64,000 nt of DNA, from contig NZ_JABTEZ010000005.1 in NCBI RefSeq assembly GCF_015711605.1, positions 62,001 to 126,000 of the forward strand. Reading direction: 5' to 3'. A program made the position numbers and the translations under genes. Under the pieces are notes generated by a model. It had not been told where the DNA came from. It worked only from the letters and a program-made list of their open reading frames with translations, and made no database searches. Shown here one piece after another: positions 1-8,557 of this stretch (positions are counted from its first letter, which is position 1; each line of letters opens with the position of its first letter). Origin of the DNA: Planomonospora sp. ID67723. GTDB taxonomy: Bacteria > Actinomycetota > Actinomycetes > Streptosporangiales > Streptosporangiaceae.

Positions 1-1492
1 CCCAGAACAGCGCCAGCGCGCGGGAGGCCGCGCCCTCGGCCGGGCCGGAGACGGAGGTGCGGCCCATCGGCGCGCCCTCGGTGACCCGGAGGGGAAGCCC
101 GCCGAGCCCGTGGGCCTTCATGATCTTCCGGACGTTCCTGATCCGGGGCAGGACGCCCTCCGGACGGAGGCCGAAGTAGATGTGCGACCCGACGACGTCG
201 ACGTGCTTGCCCGCGCCCGCGGCGAAGTACGCGTCGAGCCAGTTCAGGCCGTTGGTGGTGATGCCGGGCGAGACGATCTTCGCGGCGGGGTCGGCCTTGC
301 CGATCTCCTCGGCCGCGACGCGGGTCAGCTCGGCGAGCTGGGCGGGGGTGCCGTTCCAGAACTTGGCGTAGTCCGGCTCGTTCCACATCTCGTACATCTG
401 GATGCGGCCCTTGTAGCGGGTGGCCACCTCGCGCACGTAGCGCCGCCAGTCCTCGATGTCCTTGGGCATGGCGGCGCTTCCCGGGCCGTAGGCGCCGGCC
501 TTCTGGTTGGAGGCGGCCCACGACGGGGGCGAGCCCAGCGTGTAGAGGACGGAGACGTCGTTGTCGGCGGCGGACTTCATGAAGTAGTTCATCATCTTGA
601 AGTTCCACTTGCCCTTGCGGGGTTCGAGGTCGCGCCAGCGCACCCCGTTGTCCCACATCCGCCACAGGCCGAATCCGATGGACGGCCAGCTGTTGCCGTA
701 GCAGCCCCGGCAGAGCATGTGCATGCCGAAGTAGTCGGCGGGGACGGGCCCCTCGGCGGGAAGGAGGTCGGGCGTCCCGGAGGAGGAGACCTCGGTCAGG
801 CTCGCGTCGTCCACGAGGACGGTGCCGGTTCCGCCGAGGAAGATCCTGAACGAGCCGGACATGTCGTGCGGTGCGGTCCCGGTGGCCTCGATCTGCTGCC
901 ATCCGGTGCCGGCCCGCGTCGTGTGGACGGCGAACGCCTGGTAGAAGTCCTTCTTGAAGTCGTCGCTGCGCATCTGCAGGGTGACCGACACGGGGGAGAC
1001 GGCCTTCACCCAGATGCTCGCCCTGTAGGTTCGCCCGCCGGTGAACCGGTGCGCCTGCGTCAGGTGGACCCGGCCCGGCTCGGCGTCGACCTGGAACCGC
1101 TGGGCCCGCTGCCCGCCGTGGGCCTCCTCCCCGTCCGGGCTGAAGCGCGCCTTCGGCGCGGGGGTCCCCCAGGAGTTGGGTCGCCAGCCCGGGGCCGTCC
1201 CGGTGTGCTCACCCTCGAATCCGGGGTTCTTCAGCAGCTCGGCGGGGGCCTGCGCGGTTCCCGTCCGGGGTCCTCCGGCGGCCTCGGACATCCCGGGTGC
1301 GGCGGATGCCGCGGCGCCCGTCGCGGGCCACAACAGGACGGCGGCGGCCAGTACGGCGCTCGCGCCCCGCGCCCGCGGGCGTCCCGGACGCCCCCGGCGT
1401 TCTGGGCGCTCCGGATGCGCCGGACCGCCGGGATCGGGAGACCCCCCTGTGATCCGTCCCCCGCGGGCGGGCCGGCTCACCCGCCCGGTCAC
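1..1492 (-). CDS. Secreted clan GH-A glycoside hydrolase with N-terminal carbohydrate-binding module (3' end cut by window edge)
   Basis: The reading frame is open to the left edge, so the C-terminus is missing. A long Arg/Pro-rich N-terminus (about 43 residues) precedes a hydrophobic core (about 44-62) ending in an Ala-rich stretch, a plausible export signal. Next comes a beta-sandwich module beginning ELLKNPGFE and ending near VLVDDASL, typical of CBM4/9-like modules. The catalytic domain has YEMWNEPDYAKFWNGT (general acid/base Glu near residue 371) and RVTEGAP near the break (candidate nucleophile Glu). This pattern fits GH39-like or GH5-like beta-xylosidases and endo-glycosidases; the exact family is not settled. 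Two in-frame GTG starts (1492, 1480) are possible and neither has a strong ribosome site. It shares its orientation with the downstream-mapped GH9 cellulase, suggesting a plant-polysaccharide locus. Confidence 0.8.
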   Translation of the reverse strand, partial: MTGRVSRPARGGRITGGSPDPGGPAHPERPERRGRPGRPRARGASAVLAAAVLLWPATGAAASAAPGMSEAAGGPRTGTAQAPAELLKNPGFEGEHTGTAPGWRPNSWGTPAPKARFSPDGEEAHGGQRAQRFQVDAEPGRVHLTQAHRFTGGRTYRASIWVKAVSPVSVTLQMRSDDFKKDFYQAFAVHTTRAGTGWQQIEATGTAPHDMSGSFRIFLGGTGTVLVDDASLTEVSSSGTPDLLPAEGPVPADYFGMHMLCRGCYGNSWPSIGFGLWRMWDNGVRWRDLEPRKGKWNFKMMNYFMKSAADNDVSVLYTLGSPPSWAASNQKAGAYGPGSAAMPKDIEDWRRYVREVATRYKGRIQMYEMWNEPDYAKFWNGTPAQLAELTRVAAEEIGKADPAAKIVSPGITTNGLNWLDAYFAAGAGKHVDVVGSHIYFGLRPEGVLPRIRNVRKIMKAHGLGGLPLRVTEGAPMGRTSVSGPAEGAASRALALFW

Positions 1493-1596
1493 GACCTGGT
1501 GAGTTCTTCTCTTCCACACCAATGGAACCTCCGACCTCATTGCTTTCAGGTGGGAGTCATGGTGGTACAGAGGTGAGGGCGATGTCCGACAGGTTG

Positions 1597-1606
1597 GGAA
1601 ATTTCC
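1597..1606. promoter_or_regulatory. Perfect 10-bp palindrome GGAAATTTCC in an AT-rich stretch upstream of the partial glycosidase
   Basis: The 230 bp between the two glycosidase genes contain an AT-rich island (about 1595-1655), rare in this GC-rich DNA, centred on GGAAATTTCC. It lies about 105 bp upstream of the glycosidase start. A promoter or operator role is inference; I match it to no named regulator. A half CelR-like TGGGAG occurs at about 1551-1556, but not the full site. Confidence 0.35.
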
Positions 1607-1668
1607 GTAAATTACATGATCGAGTCGATAAATTTTGCCGATCAGCTGATTTCGTAGAGCCTGCTGCC

Positions 1669-1702
1669 GGTGCCCGTCCGCGCCCCCCCCGGGGCGGGCA
1701 CC
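1669..1702 (-). terminator. GC hairpin downstream of the GH9 gene
   Basis: Arms GGTGCCCG (1669-1676) and CGGGCACC (1695-1702) are perfect inverted repeats starting about 20 bp past the GH9 stop codon. There is no clear T-tract, as usual in high-GC actinomycetes. Confidence 0.6.
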
Positions 1703-1722
1703 GGCGAAGGTCCCCCTCGGGG

Positions 1723-4263
1723 TCAGCGGCTGAGGGCGCCGTTGAGGATGAAGCGCTCCGGCTTGGGGTTGGGGCCGGGCGCGTCGGCGCCGATGAAGCC
1801 GAAGGTGACCGAGCGGCCTGGCTTGATGACCCGGTTGAAGTCCAGGTTCTTCGCCGTCACGGTCGCGCCGTCCTGGGACAGTTCGGCGCTCCAGTGCCTG
1901 CGCACCTGCTGGCCGCCGAGGAAGGACCACCTCAGCGTCCAGCCCTCGATCGCCTTCTCGCCGGTGTTGGTGATGGTGATCTGGGTGTTGAACCCGTCCG
2001 GCCATTGGCCGTGGTTGACGTAGGCGACCTTGACGTCGGCCGCCGGGAGGGGGTCGGCGAGGAAGGACGCGATCCAGGACAGCGGCGAGTTCCAGTTGAT
2101 GGTCAGCTCGTTGGTGGACCACGACTCGATGTCGTCGATGTAGCAGAACTGCGGCTTGCATCCCTGGAGCTTGGCCTGGGCGACCGGGTCCTGGATGGCG
2201 GAGTTGGGGCCGCCGGACAGGGTGCCCTTCGGGGGGTTCGGCAGGCCGGGGTCGAGCTGGCGGGCGTACCACCGGCTGTGCTGGTTCTTGGACGCCACCT
2301 CGCCGTAGCCGGTCACGTAGGACTGGTTGAGCGCGTTGCGGCCGAGGATGTAGTCCATGCCCTCCAGCACGCCGTCACGATACTTCGCGGCGCCGCTGAT
2401 GTCGTGCGCGACGGCCATCACGACCATGTTGTTGAGGACCAGGTTGTTGGAGCCCCAGTCGAAGTCCGGCGGGTTGTACGGCAGGCCGTACGGGTGGGCC
2501 TTCTGCACGGCGAGATACTTGTCCGCACCCTCGAGCACCGACTGGCGCACCCGCGCCCGGTCGGGCAGGGCGTTGGGCACGGTCGCGAGCTGGAGCCGGC
2601 CGAGCTGGGCGGTGTGGCCCCAGTCGAAGCCCCGGTCGAGCCAGATGTCGGCGGTGTGGTGCGGGGAGGCCAGGACGAACTCCTTGAACTCCTTCTCGCC
2701 GGTGGTGATGTAGAGCTCCGCGGCGGCCCAGTAGAACTCGTCGGTCACGTCGTTGTCGGGGTAGGCGCCGCCGCCCGTGCCGTCGGCCGGATCGGCGTAG
2801 CGGGCCGGGTCGGCCTTGGCCGCGGCCCACGCCTTCTTCGCCGCCGTGAGGTTCCTGGCGGCGAACTCGGCGTCGTACGGCGCGAAGAGCCGGGCCGCCT
2901 GGGCGGCGGTGGCGGCCAGGTTGAGGGTGGCGGCGGTGGAGACCGGGTGCAGCTCGCGCTTCTGCGGGTCGAGATGGGGCAGGAGCGGCAGGCCGGTCCA
3001 GGCGGCGTCGTGGATCTTGTGGTGGGCCATCCCGGCGTGCGGCTTGCCGTCGGGGACCTGCATGCTCAGCAGGAACTCCTGCTCCCAGCGGGCCTCGTCG
3101 AGGATGTCGGGGACGCCGTTGCCGCTCTCGGGGATGTCCAGGTCCCCGTCCTTGTGCGTGCCGTCGGCCTTGGCGCGCTCGAAGGCGGACATGATCTGGT
3201 GCACGGAGATGCCGCCGTTGACGACGTACTTGCCGTGGTCGCCCGCGTCGTACCAGCCGCCGCTGACATCGAGCGTGTAGTCGCAGACGCCCGGCTGGCA
3301 GGGCACCTCGACGTCGCCCTGGTTCGGGGCGACCCCGGCGTGGCCGGCGGGCCTGCCGTACCCCGGGCGCAGGCCGTCGAGGATCTCGGTGCCGCTGCGC
3401 TGGGTGTAGTAGAACTTCAGCGCGTCGGTCTTCATCTCGTCGTAGAGGCCGGCCGCGATGTCGAACGGGCGGCTGGTCTCGCCGTCGGCGGTGAGCGTGT
3501 AGCCGGTGCCCGGGGCGGTGACCGAGCCGAAGTCGATCGAGTGCACGTTCTGGCCGGAGCTGGCGTCCACGCCGCGCGGGACGGTCAGGCCCTCGGCGAC
3601 GGACTGCCCGTCGCGCTCCAGCTTCCAGGCCACGGCCTCGGTCTTCTCGGTGACCACGGTGGCGTTCTTCGGGCCGGTGGGCAGGTAGCCGACCATGTTC
3701 ACCCGGACACGGGGGCCCGTGTCGGGCGTGTAGACGTCGGGTTCGGCGCCGCCCTTCAGAGAGACGTCGTCCAAGCAGAACCTCCAGGGGGTCGCGCTGC
3801 CGCCGACCTGGAACGCCACCTGCGCGTTCGGCAGGTCCACGGGCGAGGTGAACGTGTACGAGTAGTCGTTGCCGGACACGCTCAGCTCGGGGTTGACCGC
3901 CAGGAACTGGGTCCAGGGGTCCACGGGAAGCTGGATCAGGGCCCTGGCGACCCGGCCGGGGGTGGCCGTGCCGAAGAACGAGTATCCATACGTCTCGCCC
4001 TTGACCAGGGCGACGTCGTTCTGGCCGACGATGACGTCCCAGGGGTTGGCGGTGCCGCCCGGGATGTCAGCGCACAGCCGCCCGCCGTCGGCCTCCAGGG
4101 CGGTGTTGGCCGTGCTCCACCAGGAAGCCGTGCCGTTGTCGAAGGTGCCGTTGATGATCTGCTCGGGGCCGTCGGCCGCCGCGGGGAAGGGGGCCATGAC
4201 GACCATGGCGGCGGAGACGGCGGCGGCCGCGGTGAGGGCGAGCCAGGTGGGGGGTCTGATCAC
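1723..4263 (-). CDS. Secreted GH9 endoglucanase/cellulase (CBM4/9-like, Ig-like, GH9, CBM2)
   Basis: An 846-residue secreted cellulase. The order is signal peptide (about 1-30), CBM4/9-like module ([15 protein letters not shown] to CLDDVSL), CelD-type Ig-like domain ([16 protein letters not shown]), GH9 (alpha/alpha)6 barrel and C-terminal CBM2 (about 740-846, with surface Trp residues). GH9 hallmarks are [17 protein letters not shown] (catalytic-base Asp pair near 339-342), QHSRWYARQ, and [15 protein letters not shown] with the general-acid Glu near 718. I chose GTG 4263 because AAGGA lies 7 nt upstream; a GTG at 4287 would add eight residues but would push its ribosome site into the operator. 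Expression is probably controlled by the CelR/CebR palindrome just upstream, so induction by cellobiose is expected. The function is confident; endo versus processive mode is not. Confidence 0.95.
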   Translation of the reverse strand: MIRPPTWLALTAAAAVSAAMVVMAPFPAAADGPEQIINGTFDNGTASWWSTANTALEADGGRLCADIPGGTANPWDVIVGQNDVALVKGETYGYSFFGTATPGRVARALIQLPVDPWTQFLAVNPELSVSGNDYSYTFTSPVDLPNAQVAFQVGGSATPWRFCLDDVSLKGGAEPDVYTPDTGPRVRVNMVGYLPTGPKNATVVTEKTEAVAWKLERDGQSVAEGLTVPRGVDASSGQNVHSIDFGSVTAPGTGYTLTADGETSRPFDIAAGLYDEMKTDALKFYYTQRSGTEILDGLRPGYGRPAGHAGVAPNQGDVEVPCQPGVCDYTLDVSGGWYDAGDHGKYVVNGGISVHQIMSAFERAKADGTHKDGDLDIPESGNGVPDILDEARWEQEFLLSMQVPDGKPHAGMAHHKIHDAAWTGLPLLPHLDPQKRELHPVSTAATLNLAATAAQAARLFAPYDAEFAARNLTAAKKAWAAAKADPARYADPADGTGGGAYPDNDVTDEFYWAAAELYITTGEKEFKEFVLASPHHTADIWLDRGFDWGHTAQLGRLQLATVPNALPDRARVRQSVLEGADKYLAVQKAHPYGLPYNPPDFDWGSNNLVLNNMVVMAVAHDISGAAKYRDGVLEGMDYILGRNALNQSYVTGYGEVASKNQHSRWYARQLDPGLPNPPKGTLSGGPNSAIQDPVAQAKLQGCKPQFCYIDDIESWSTNELTINWNSPLSWIASFLADPLPAADVKVAYVNHGQWPDGFNTQITITNTGEKAIEGWTLRWSFLGGQQVRRHWSAELSQDGATVTAKNLDFNRVIKPGRSVTFGFIGADAPGPNPKPERFILNGALSR

Positions 4264-4294
4264 AGGGGGTTCCTTCGGGTGTGACACGACCGCG

Positions 4295-4308
4295 TGGGAG
4301 CGCTCCCA
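4295..4308. promoter_or_regulatory. CelR/CebR operator TGGGAGCGCTCCCA
   Basis: A perfect 14-bp palindrome, extended to 18 bp (CGTGGGAGCGCTCCCACG, 4293-4310). It is identical to the known LacI-family CelR/CebR box of Thermobifida and Streptomyces cellulase genes. It sits about 30 bp upstream of the chosen GH9 start and just downstream of the predicted promoter, a roadblock position. Confidence 0.9.
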
Positions 4309-4324
4309 CGATTGGGGTGTGTCG

Positions 4325-4354
4325 ATTGTTTCCAGCGGGTTCCCCAGCCGTCAA
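4325..4354 (-). promoter_or_regulatory. Candidate promoter of the GH9 gene
   Basis: On the minus strand TTGACG (4349-4354) and AACAAT (4325-4330) are spaced by 18 bp and resemble -35 and -10 boxes. Transcription would start near 4318, placing the CelR box at about +10 to +23. The rest of the 310-bp gap to the next gene shows nothing I can name. Confidence 0.45.
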
Positions 4355-4573
4355 CCGCCGGACCGCCGACCGATCCTGCCGACCGGCACGATGTCTGATT
4401 TGCCCGATGAAACTTTCACTCGCCCACCCGAGTGGATCCCGCCGGGGTACGGCCGGCCTTCCGCCGTCTCCAGGGGGCGTATGCGGAATTCCGCCGTTGG
4501 GCAATTTATCTGCCCGCCCGTGGTGGTCTGCGGGCCCGGCGGGCAGGGAGACCCACGGAGGAAAGGGGCGGGT

Positions 4574-6328
4574 GTGCCGGGCGGAGCGCGGGAATCGGAG
4601 CTGGTGGCGCTGCTCGGCAACGTCGCCGCGAAGATCCGCACCGGCGACGACCTGGAGTCCGCGGCGCGCGCGGCGCTGGAGATGGTGTGCGAGGCGACCG
4701 GCTGGCGGGTCGGCCACCTGTACGTATGGGACGAGGCCGACGGGCGGTTCGTCCCGTCGGATGTCTGGGCGGGCGCGGTCGAGGAGTTCGCGGACCTGCG
4801 CGAGGTGACCGCCACGACCCGCTTCGCCCCGGGGACGGGGATCATCGGTCACGCGGCGAAGACCGGCAGGCCGGTGTGGCTGCACGACGTCACCTGCGAT
4901 CCGGTCTTCCTGCGGGCCCGGCAGGGCGTGGACCTGGGCGTGGGGGCGGCGCTCGCGTTCCCCGTCACGGCCGCCGACGGGGTGGTGGCGGTGCTGGAGT
5001 TCTTCTCCCACGAGGTGATACCGCAGGACGCCCAGCTGATGCGCGTGACGGCGAGCCTCGGCCACCACCTCGGGCTGGTGGCCGACCGGTGGCGCGCCCG
5101 CCAGGAGGTCGAAGCGGCCCGGACGCGGCTGGAGCAGATCATCGGCACGTCGGTGGAAGCGTTCGTGTCCATCGACGCCGACGGGCACATCATCGACTGG
5201 AACACCGCGGCCGAGCGCATGTTCGGCCTCACCCGTGAGCAGGCCCTCGGGCGGGTGATGCACGAGACGATCGTGCCGGCCCGCTACCGGGGCGCCGACG
5301 AGGCCGGCCGGGTCCGGTTCCTGGCCACCGGGCGGTCACAGGTGCTGGGGCGGCGGCTGGAGCTGGCCGCGCTGCGCGCCGACGGCAGCGAGTTCCCCGT
5401 CGAACTGGTGATGTGGGCCACGCGCGAGGGCGACGCCCGGACGTTCAACGCCTTCATCCACGACATCACCGACCGGCGGCGGGCCGAACACGCCCTGAGG
5501 GAGGCCTACGAGCACGAGCAGACCACCGTGGCCCGGCTCAAGGAGCTCGACCGGGCCAAGGACGACTTCGTCGCCGCCGTCAGCCACGAGTTGCGCACCC
5601 CGCTGACCGTCATCATCGGCTACCTGGAGATACTCGGCGACGACGACCTGCCCCTCGGCCAGCGGGACCGGATGCTGAGCACCATGACCCACAACGCGAT
5701 GCGGCTGCGCAAGCTGATCGAGGATCTCCTGGCGGTCAACACCGTCACCGGCGGCAGCCTGGCGGTCGATCCCGTTCCGCTGGCGGTGGCGGAGGTCCTG
5801 GACGAGGCGCTGCGGGAGACGGCCGCCGAGATCCAGTGCGCCGGCCACCGGGTCCGGGTGCACGTCGACCCTGCCGTCCCCCGCATCCGCGCCGACCGGG
5901 GTCTGCTGGTGGGGGCGGTGGGCGCACTGCTGTCGAACGCCGCCAAGTACTCCGCGAACGACACCCCGATCACCGTGCGCGCCTCCGTAGCCGACACGGA
6001 CGTGTCGATCGCCGTCATCGACCACGGCGCCGGCATCGCCGAGGACGAACTGCCGCGGGTGTTCGACCGGTTCGCGCGTGCCCGCTCCACCCGTGACGAG
6101 GCCATCCAGGGCGTCGGGCTGGGGCTCACCATCGCCAAGGCCGTCGCCGAGGCCCACGGCGGCACGATCACCGCCACCAGCACCCCGGGCGAGGGCTCCG
6201 TCTTCACCCTCGTCCTGCCCGCCTCCGGCCCGGGGCCGGAGGCGGGTCCCGGCGAACCGGCGGACGACCGGCGGGCGGCCGCAGGGGAGTCCGGCCGAGG
6301 ACTTCCCCCAGGTCCCTCAGGGAGCTGA
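4574..6328 (+). CDS. Soluble GAF-PAS sensor histidine kinase
   Basis: A 584-residue cytoplasmic sensor kinase without membrane segments. The order is GAF domain (about 20-165), PAS domain (about 190-305, with SIDADGHIIDWNTAAERMFG), HisKA (VSHELRTPLTVIIGYLEIL, phospho-acceptor His near 337) and HATPase_c with an N box (LLSNAAKYS), G1 (DHGAGIAEDELPRVFDRFAR) and G2 (GVGLGLTIAKAVAEAHGG). The frame is open far upstream, but GTG 4574, preceded by GGAGG/AAAGGGG, gives a compact GAF-leading protein. No response regulator is adjacent, so it is an orphan kinase and its signal is unknown. Its last 12 bp overlap the convergent GST gene. Confidence 0.9.
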   Translation: MPGGARESELVALLGNVAAKIRTGDDLESAARAALEMVCEATGWRVGHLYVWDEADGRFVPSDVWAGAVEEFADLREVTATTRFAPGTGIIGHAAKTGRPVWLHDVTCDPVFLRARQGVDLGVGAALAFPVTAADGVVAVLEFFSHEVIPQDAQLMRVTASLGHHLGLVADRWRARQEVEAARTRLEQIIGTSVEAFVSIDADGHIIDWNTAAERMFGLTREQALGRVMHETIVPARYRGADEAGRVRFLATGRSQVLGRRLELAALRADGSEFPVELVMWATREGDARTFNAFIHDITDRRRAEHALREAYEHEQTTVARLKELDRAKDDFVAAVSHELRTPLTVIIGYLEILGDDDLPLGQRDRMLSTMTHNAMRLRKLIEDLLAVNTVTGGSLAVDPVPLAVAEVLDEALRETAAEIQCAGHRVRVHVDPAVPRIRADRGLLVGAVGALLSNAAKYSANDTPITVRASVADTDVSIAVIDHGAGIAEDELPRVFDRFARARSTRDEAIQGVGLGLTIAKAVAEAHGGTITATSTPGEGSVFTLVLPASGPGPEAGPGEPADDRRAAAGESGRGLPPGPSGS

Positions 6329-7213
6329 CGTCCAGTCGAGCTCCGGTCCCCTGGGCACGATCCGCGTCGGGTTGATGTTCGTCTGAGTGATGAAGTAGTG
6401 CCGCTTGATCTGGTCGAAGTCGGTGGTGTCGCGGAAGGCCGGGATCGCGTACAGGCGGCGGGCGTAGGCCCACAGCTCCGGGTAGTCGACCAGGCGGCGG
6501 ATCGCGCACTTGAAGTGCGAGTGGTAGACCGCGTCGAACCTGGCGAGCGTCGTGTAGAGCCGCACGTCGCTCTCGGTGAGCGCGTCCCCGTGCAGGAAGG
6601 GGCGGCCGGCGAGCCGCTCCTCCAGCATGTCCAGTGTGGTGAAGACCCCGACGACCGCCTCGTCGTAGGCTTCCTGCGAGGCGGCGAACCCGGCCTTGTA
6701 GACGCCGTTGTTGAGCCCGTGGTAGATCGTCTCGTTCAGGGCGTCGATCTCTTCGCGGAGCGCGGCGGGATAGAGGTCGGGGGCGCCCTCGGCGTGCCAG
6801 GGGGCGAAGGCGGTCTCCAGGGTGAGCGTGATCTGGAAGTAGTCGTTGGTGACCAGGCGCCGCGCCGTACGGTCCCAGACGCAGGGCACGGTGTAACGGC
6901 CCCGGAAGTCCGGGTCGGTGGCGAGGTAGAGCTCCGAGAGGTATTCGGCGCCGGTGACCGGGTCGCCGCCGGGGACCCGCCAGCCCTTGTCGTCCCTGAT
7001 CGGGTCCACGATCGTCACGCCGACCGCGTCCCGGAGCCCGAGCAGCTCGCGGACGATGAGCGAGCGCTGCGCCCACGGGCAGGCGTAGGAGGCGTAGATC
7101 TGGTAGCGGCCGGGCTCGGGCGGATGCTCGCCGCCCTCCTCGATCCGGGCGGTGAACCGGTTGGGCTGGCGGACGAAGCGGCCGTCGCCCACGATCTCGT
7201 TTCCCAGCTTCAT
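6317..7213 (-). CDS. Xi-class glutathione S-transferase / S-glutathionyl-hydroquinone reductase family protein
   Basis: 298 residues, typical of the ECM4/YqjG (xi-class GST) family. The N-terminal thioredoxin fold contains YASYACPWAQRSLIVRELLGL with the catalytic Cys of the CPWA motif, followed by an all-alpha C-terminal domain. Characterised members remove glutathione from glutathionyl-hydroquinones. Actinomycetes make mycothiol rather than glutathione, so the physiological thiol here is uncertain. The ATG start gives MKLGNEIVGDGRFVRQPN, the usual start for the family. The gene converges on the histidine kinase with a 12-bp overlap and diverges from the MBL hydrolase. Confidence 0.88.
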   Translation of the reverse strand: MKLGNEIVGDGRFVRQPNRFTARIEEGGEHPPEPGRYQIYASYACPWAQRSLIVRELLGLRDAVGVTIVDPIRDDKGWRVPGGDPVTGAEYLSELYLATDPDFRGRYTVPCVWDRTARRLVTNDYFQITLTLETAFAPWHAEGAPDLYPAALREEIDALNETIYHGLNNGVYKAGFAASQEAYDEAVVGVFTTLDMLEERLAGRPFLHGDALTESDVRLYTTLARFDAVYHSHFKCAIRRLVDYPELWAYARRLYAIPAFRDTTDFDQIKRHYFITQTNINPTRIVPRGPELDWTSAP

Positions 7214-7323
7214 GGTTCCACCGTATGACGCCGCGCGGTGCCCGGAGGAGCCCGTACGGCGCCCCCGAGTAGAACATGATTCGGTCCAGGGGGCACAATC
7301 GGGGGCGTCGAAGGGAGGCCGGG

Positions 7324-8376
7324 ATGGCCATGGTGACGCCGGCGAGTCAGGCGCAGCGGGAGGCGTGGACGAGCGGGGGCTTTCCCGAGGTGGAGCGGGT
7401 CCGGCCGGGGCTGTGGTCGATCCCGGTGCCGCTGCCCGCCATTCCTCTGCGCTACGTGCTCGTCTACGCCCTGGAACTGCCCGGCGGGGTGGCGATCATC
7501 GACGCCGGATGGAACACCGACGAGGCGTACGGCGCGCTGGCCGCCGGGCTGAAGGTCGCCGGATACGAGATGACCGACGTCAAGGCGGTCCTGGTCACCC
7601 ACATCCATCCCGACCACTACGGGCTGGCCGGACGGATCCGCGAGGTGTCGGGGGCCTGGATCGGGCTGCACCCGGCCGACTCACGGCTGCTGCGCGACCG
7701 CTACGACGACGACGCGGTCGACACGCTGGTGGCGCAGGAGCGCGCGCTGCTGGTGCGCTCGGGAGTGCCCGGGGCGACTCTGGACGAGCTGGCCGGGGCC
7801 TCGATGATGATCCGGCACTACGTGACCATGGCCAGGCCCGACCGGCTGATCGAGGACGGCGACCGGCTCGACCTGCCGGGCTGGGACCTCCAGGCCGTCT
7901 GGACGCCCGGCCACTCGCCGGGCCACCTGTGCTTCGTCGAACGGGGGCGGCGGCTGCTGTTCTCCGGCGACCACGTGCTCGCGAAGATCACGCCGATCGT
8001 GGCGGTCCACCCGCAGTCCGCGCCCAACCCGCTGGCCGACTACCTCGAGGCGCTGGCGGTGGTGCGGAAGTTCGACGTGGACGAGGTGCTGCCGGCTCAT
8101 GAGTACCGGTTCCTGGAGCTGGCCGAGCGGGTCGACCATGTGATGGCCCACCACGAGGAGCGGCTGGCCGAGATCGAGGCGGCGGTCGGCGCGGCCGGCG
8201 GGATCACCTGCTGGGACACCGCGACCAGGCTGACCTGGTCGCGGCCGTGGGAGACCATCCCGTCGTTCATGCGCCGGGCGGCCAACAACGAGACCCTGGC
8301 CCACCTCGTCTGGCTGGAGGCCCGCGGCCGGCTGCGTCGCGTCCCCGGTGAGCCCGATCTCTGGTATCCCGCCTGA
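7324..8376 (+). CDS. MBL-fold metallo-hydrolase
   Basis: 350 residues with the metallo-beta-lactamase metal signature THIHPDHYG (near residues 93-98), a later GHSPGHLCF His, FSGDHVL Asp and PAHEYR His, consistent with a binuclear metal site. A C-terminal winged-helix-like region follows (TWSRPWETIPSFMRRAANNETLAHLVWLEARGRL), typical of the LACTB2/Rv3677c-like branch. ATG 7324 is preceded by GAAGGGAGG. The substrate is unknown. It is clearly paralogous to the MBL hydrolase at 42963-43985 near the thiolase. The 110 bp shared with the divergent GST hold an imperfect TAGAACATGATTC element. Confidence 0.88.
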   Translation: MAMVTPASQAQREAWTSGGFPEVERVRPGLWSIPVPLPAIPLRYVLVYALELPGGVAIIDAGWNTDEAYGALAAGLKVAGYEMTDVKAVLVTHIHPDHYGLAGRIREVSGAWIGLHPADSRLLRDRYDDDAVDTLVAQERALLVRSGVPGATLDELAGASMMIRHYVTMARPDRLIEDGDRLDLPGWDLQAVWTPGHSPGHLCFVERGRRLLFSGDHVLAKITPIVAVHPQSAPNPLADYLEALAVVRKFDVDEVLPAHEYRFLELAERVDHVMAHHEERLAEIEAAVGAAGGITCWDTATRLTWSRPWETIPSFMRRAANNETLAHLVWLEARGRLRRVPGEPDLWYPA

Positions 8377-8423
8377 CCGCCGCGGGAGGTTTGCCGCAGG
8401 TCCCGCCGGGGAGTCCGCCGGAC

Positions 8424-8464
8424 GGGTGCGGGTGCGGGTGCGGGTGCGGGTGCGGGTGCGGGTG
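8424..8464. repeat. Hexanucleotide tandem repeat (GGGTGC), six perfect copies plus GGGTG
   Basis: Six uninterrupted GGGTGC units occupy 8424-8459, followed by a partial GGGTG. The array is intergenic, between the MBL hydrolase and the RsbQ-like gene, and encodes nothing I can support. Such arrays can vary in length by slippage. Confidence 0.9.
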
Positions 8465-8557
8465 AGGACCCGCTCCGGGCCGCGGCCGCCCCATGCCTGC
8501 GCGTAAGATAACATGCAATTATTCATTAATATCGCATTCGCGAATAACGGGTGGCTT

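Noticed and set aside
110-1576. A plus-strand frame of 488 codons at the left edge
   Set aside because: The minus strand encodes a clear glycoside hydrolase here, with the NEP motif; the plus frame is a shadow.
1522-4284. A plus-strand open frame of about 920 codons opposite the GH9 gene
   Set aside because: It is the GC-driven shadow of the GH9 frame; it shows no recognisable domain and is rich in Val/Gly/Arg, as expected for antisense of a codon-biased gene.
7270-7283. TAGAACATGATTCG as a KstR operator between the GST and MBL genes
   Set aside because: The left half fits but the right half reads GAT rather than GTT and the final A is missing; too degenerate to call.
8424-8464. Tandem repeat considered as a CRISPR array
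   Set aside because: The units are 6 bp and contiguous, with no spacers and no cas genes nearby.
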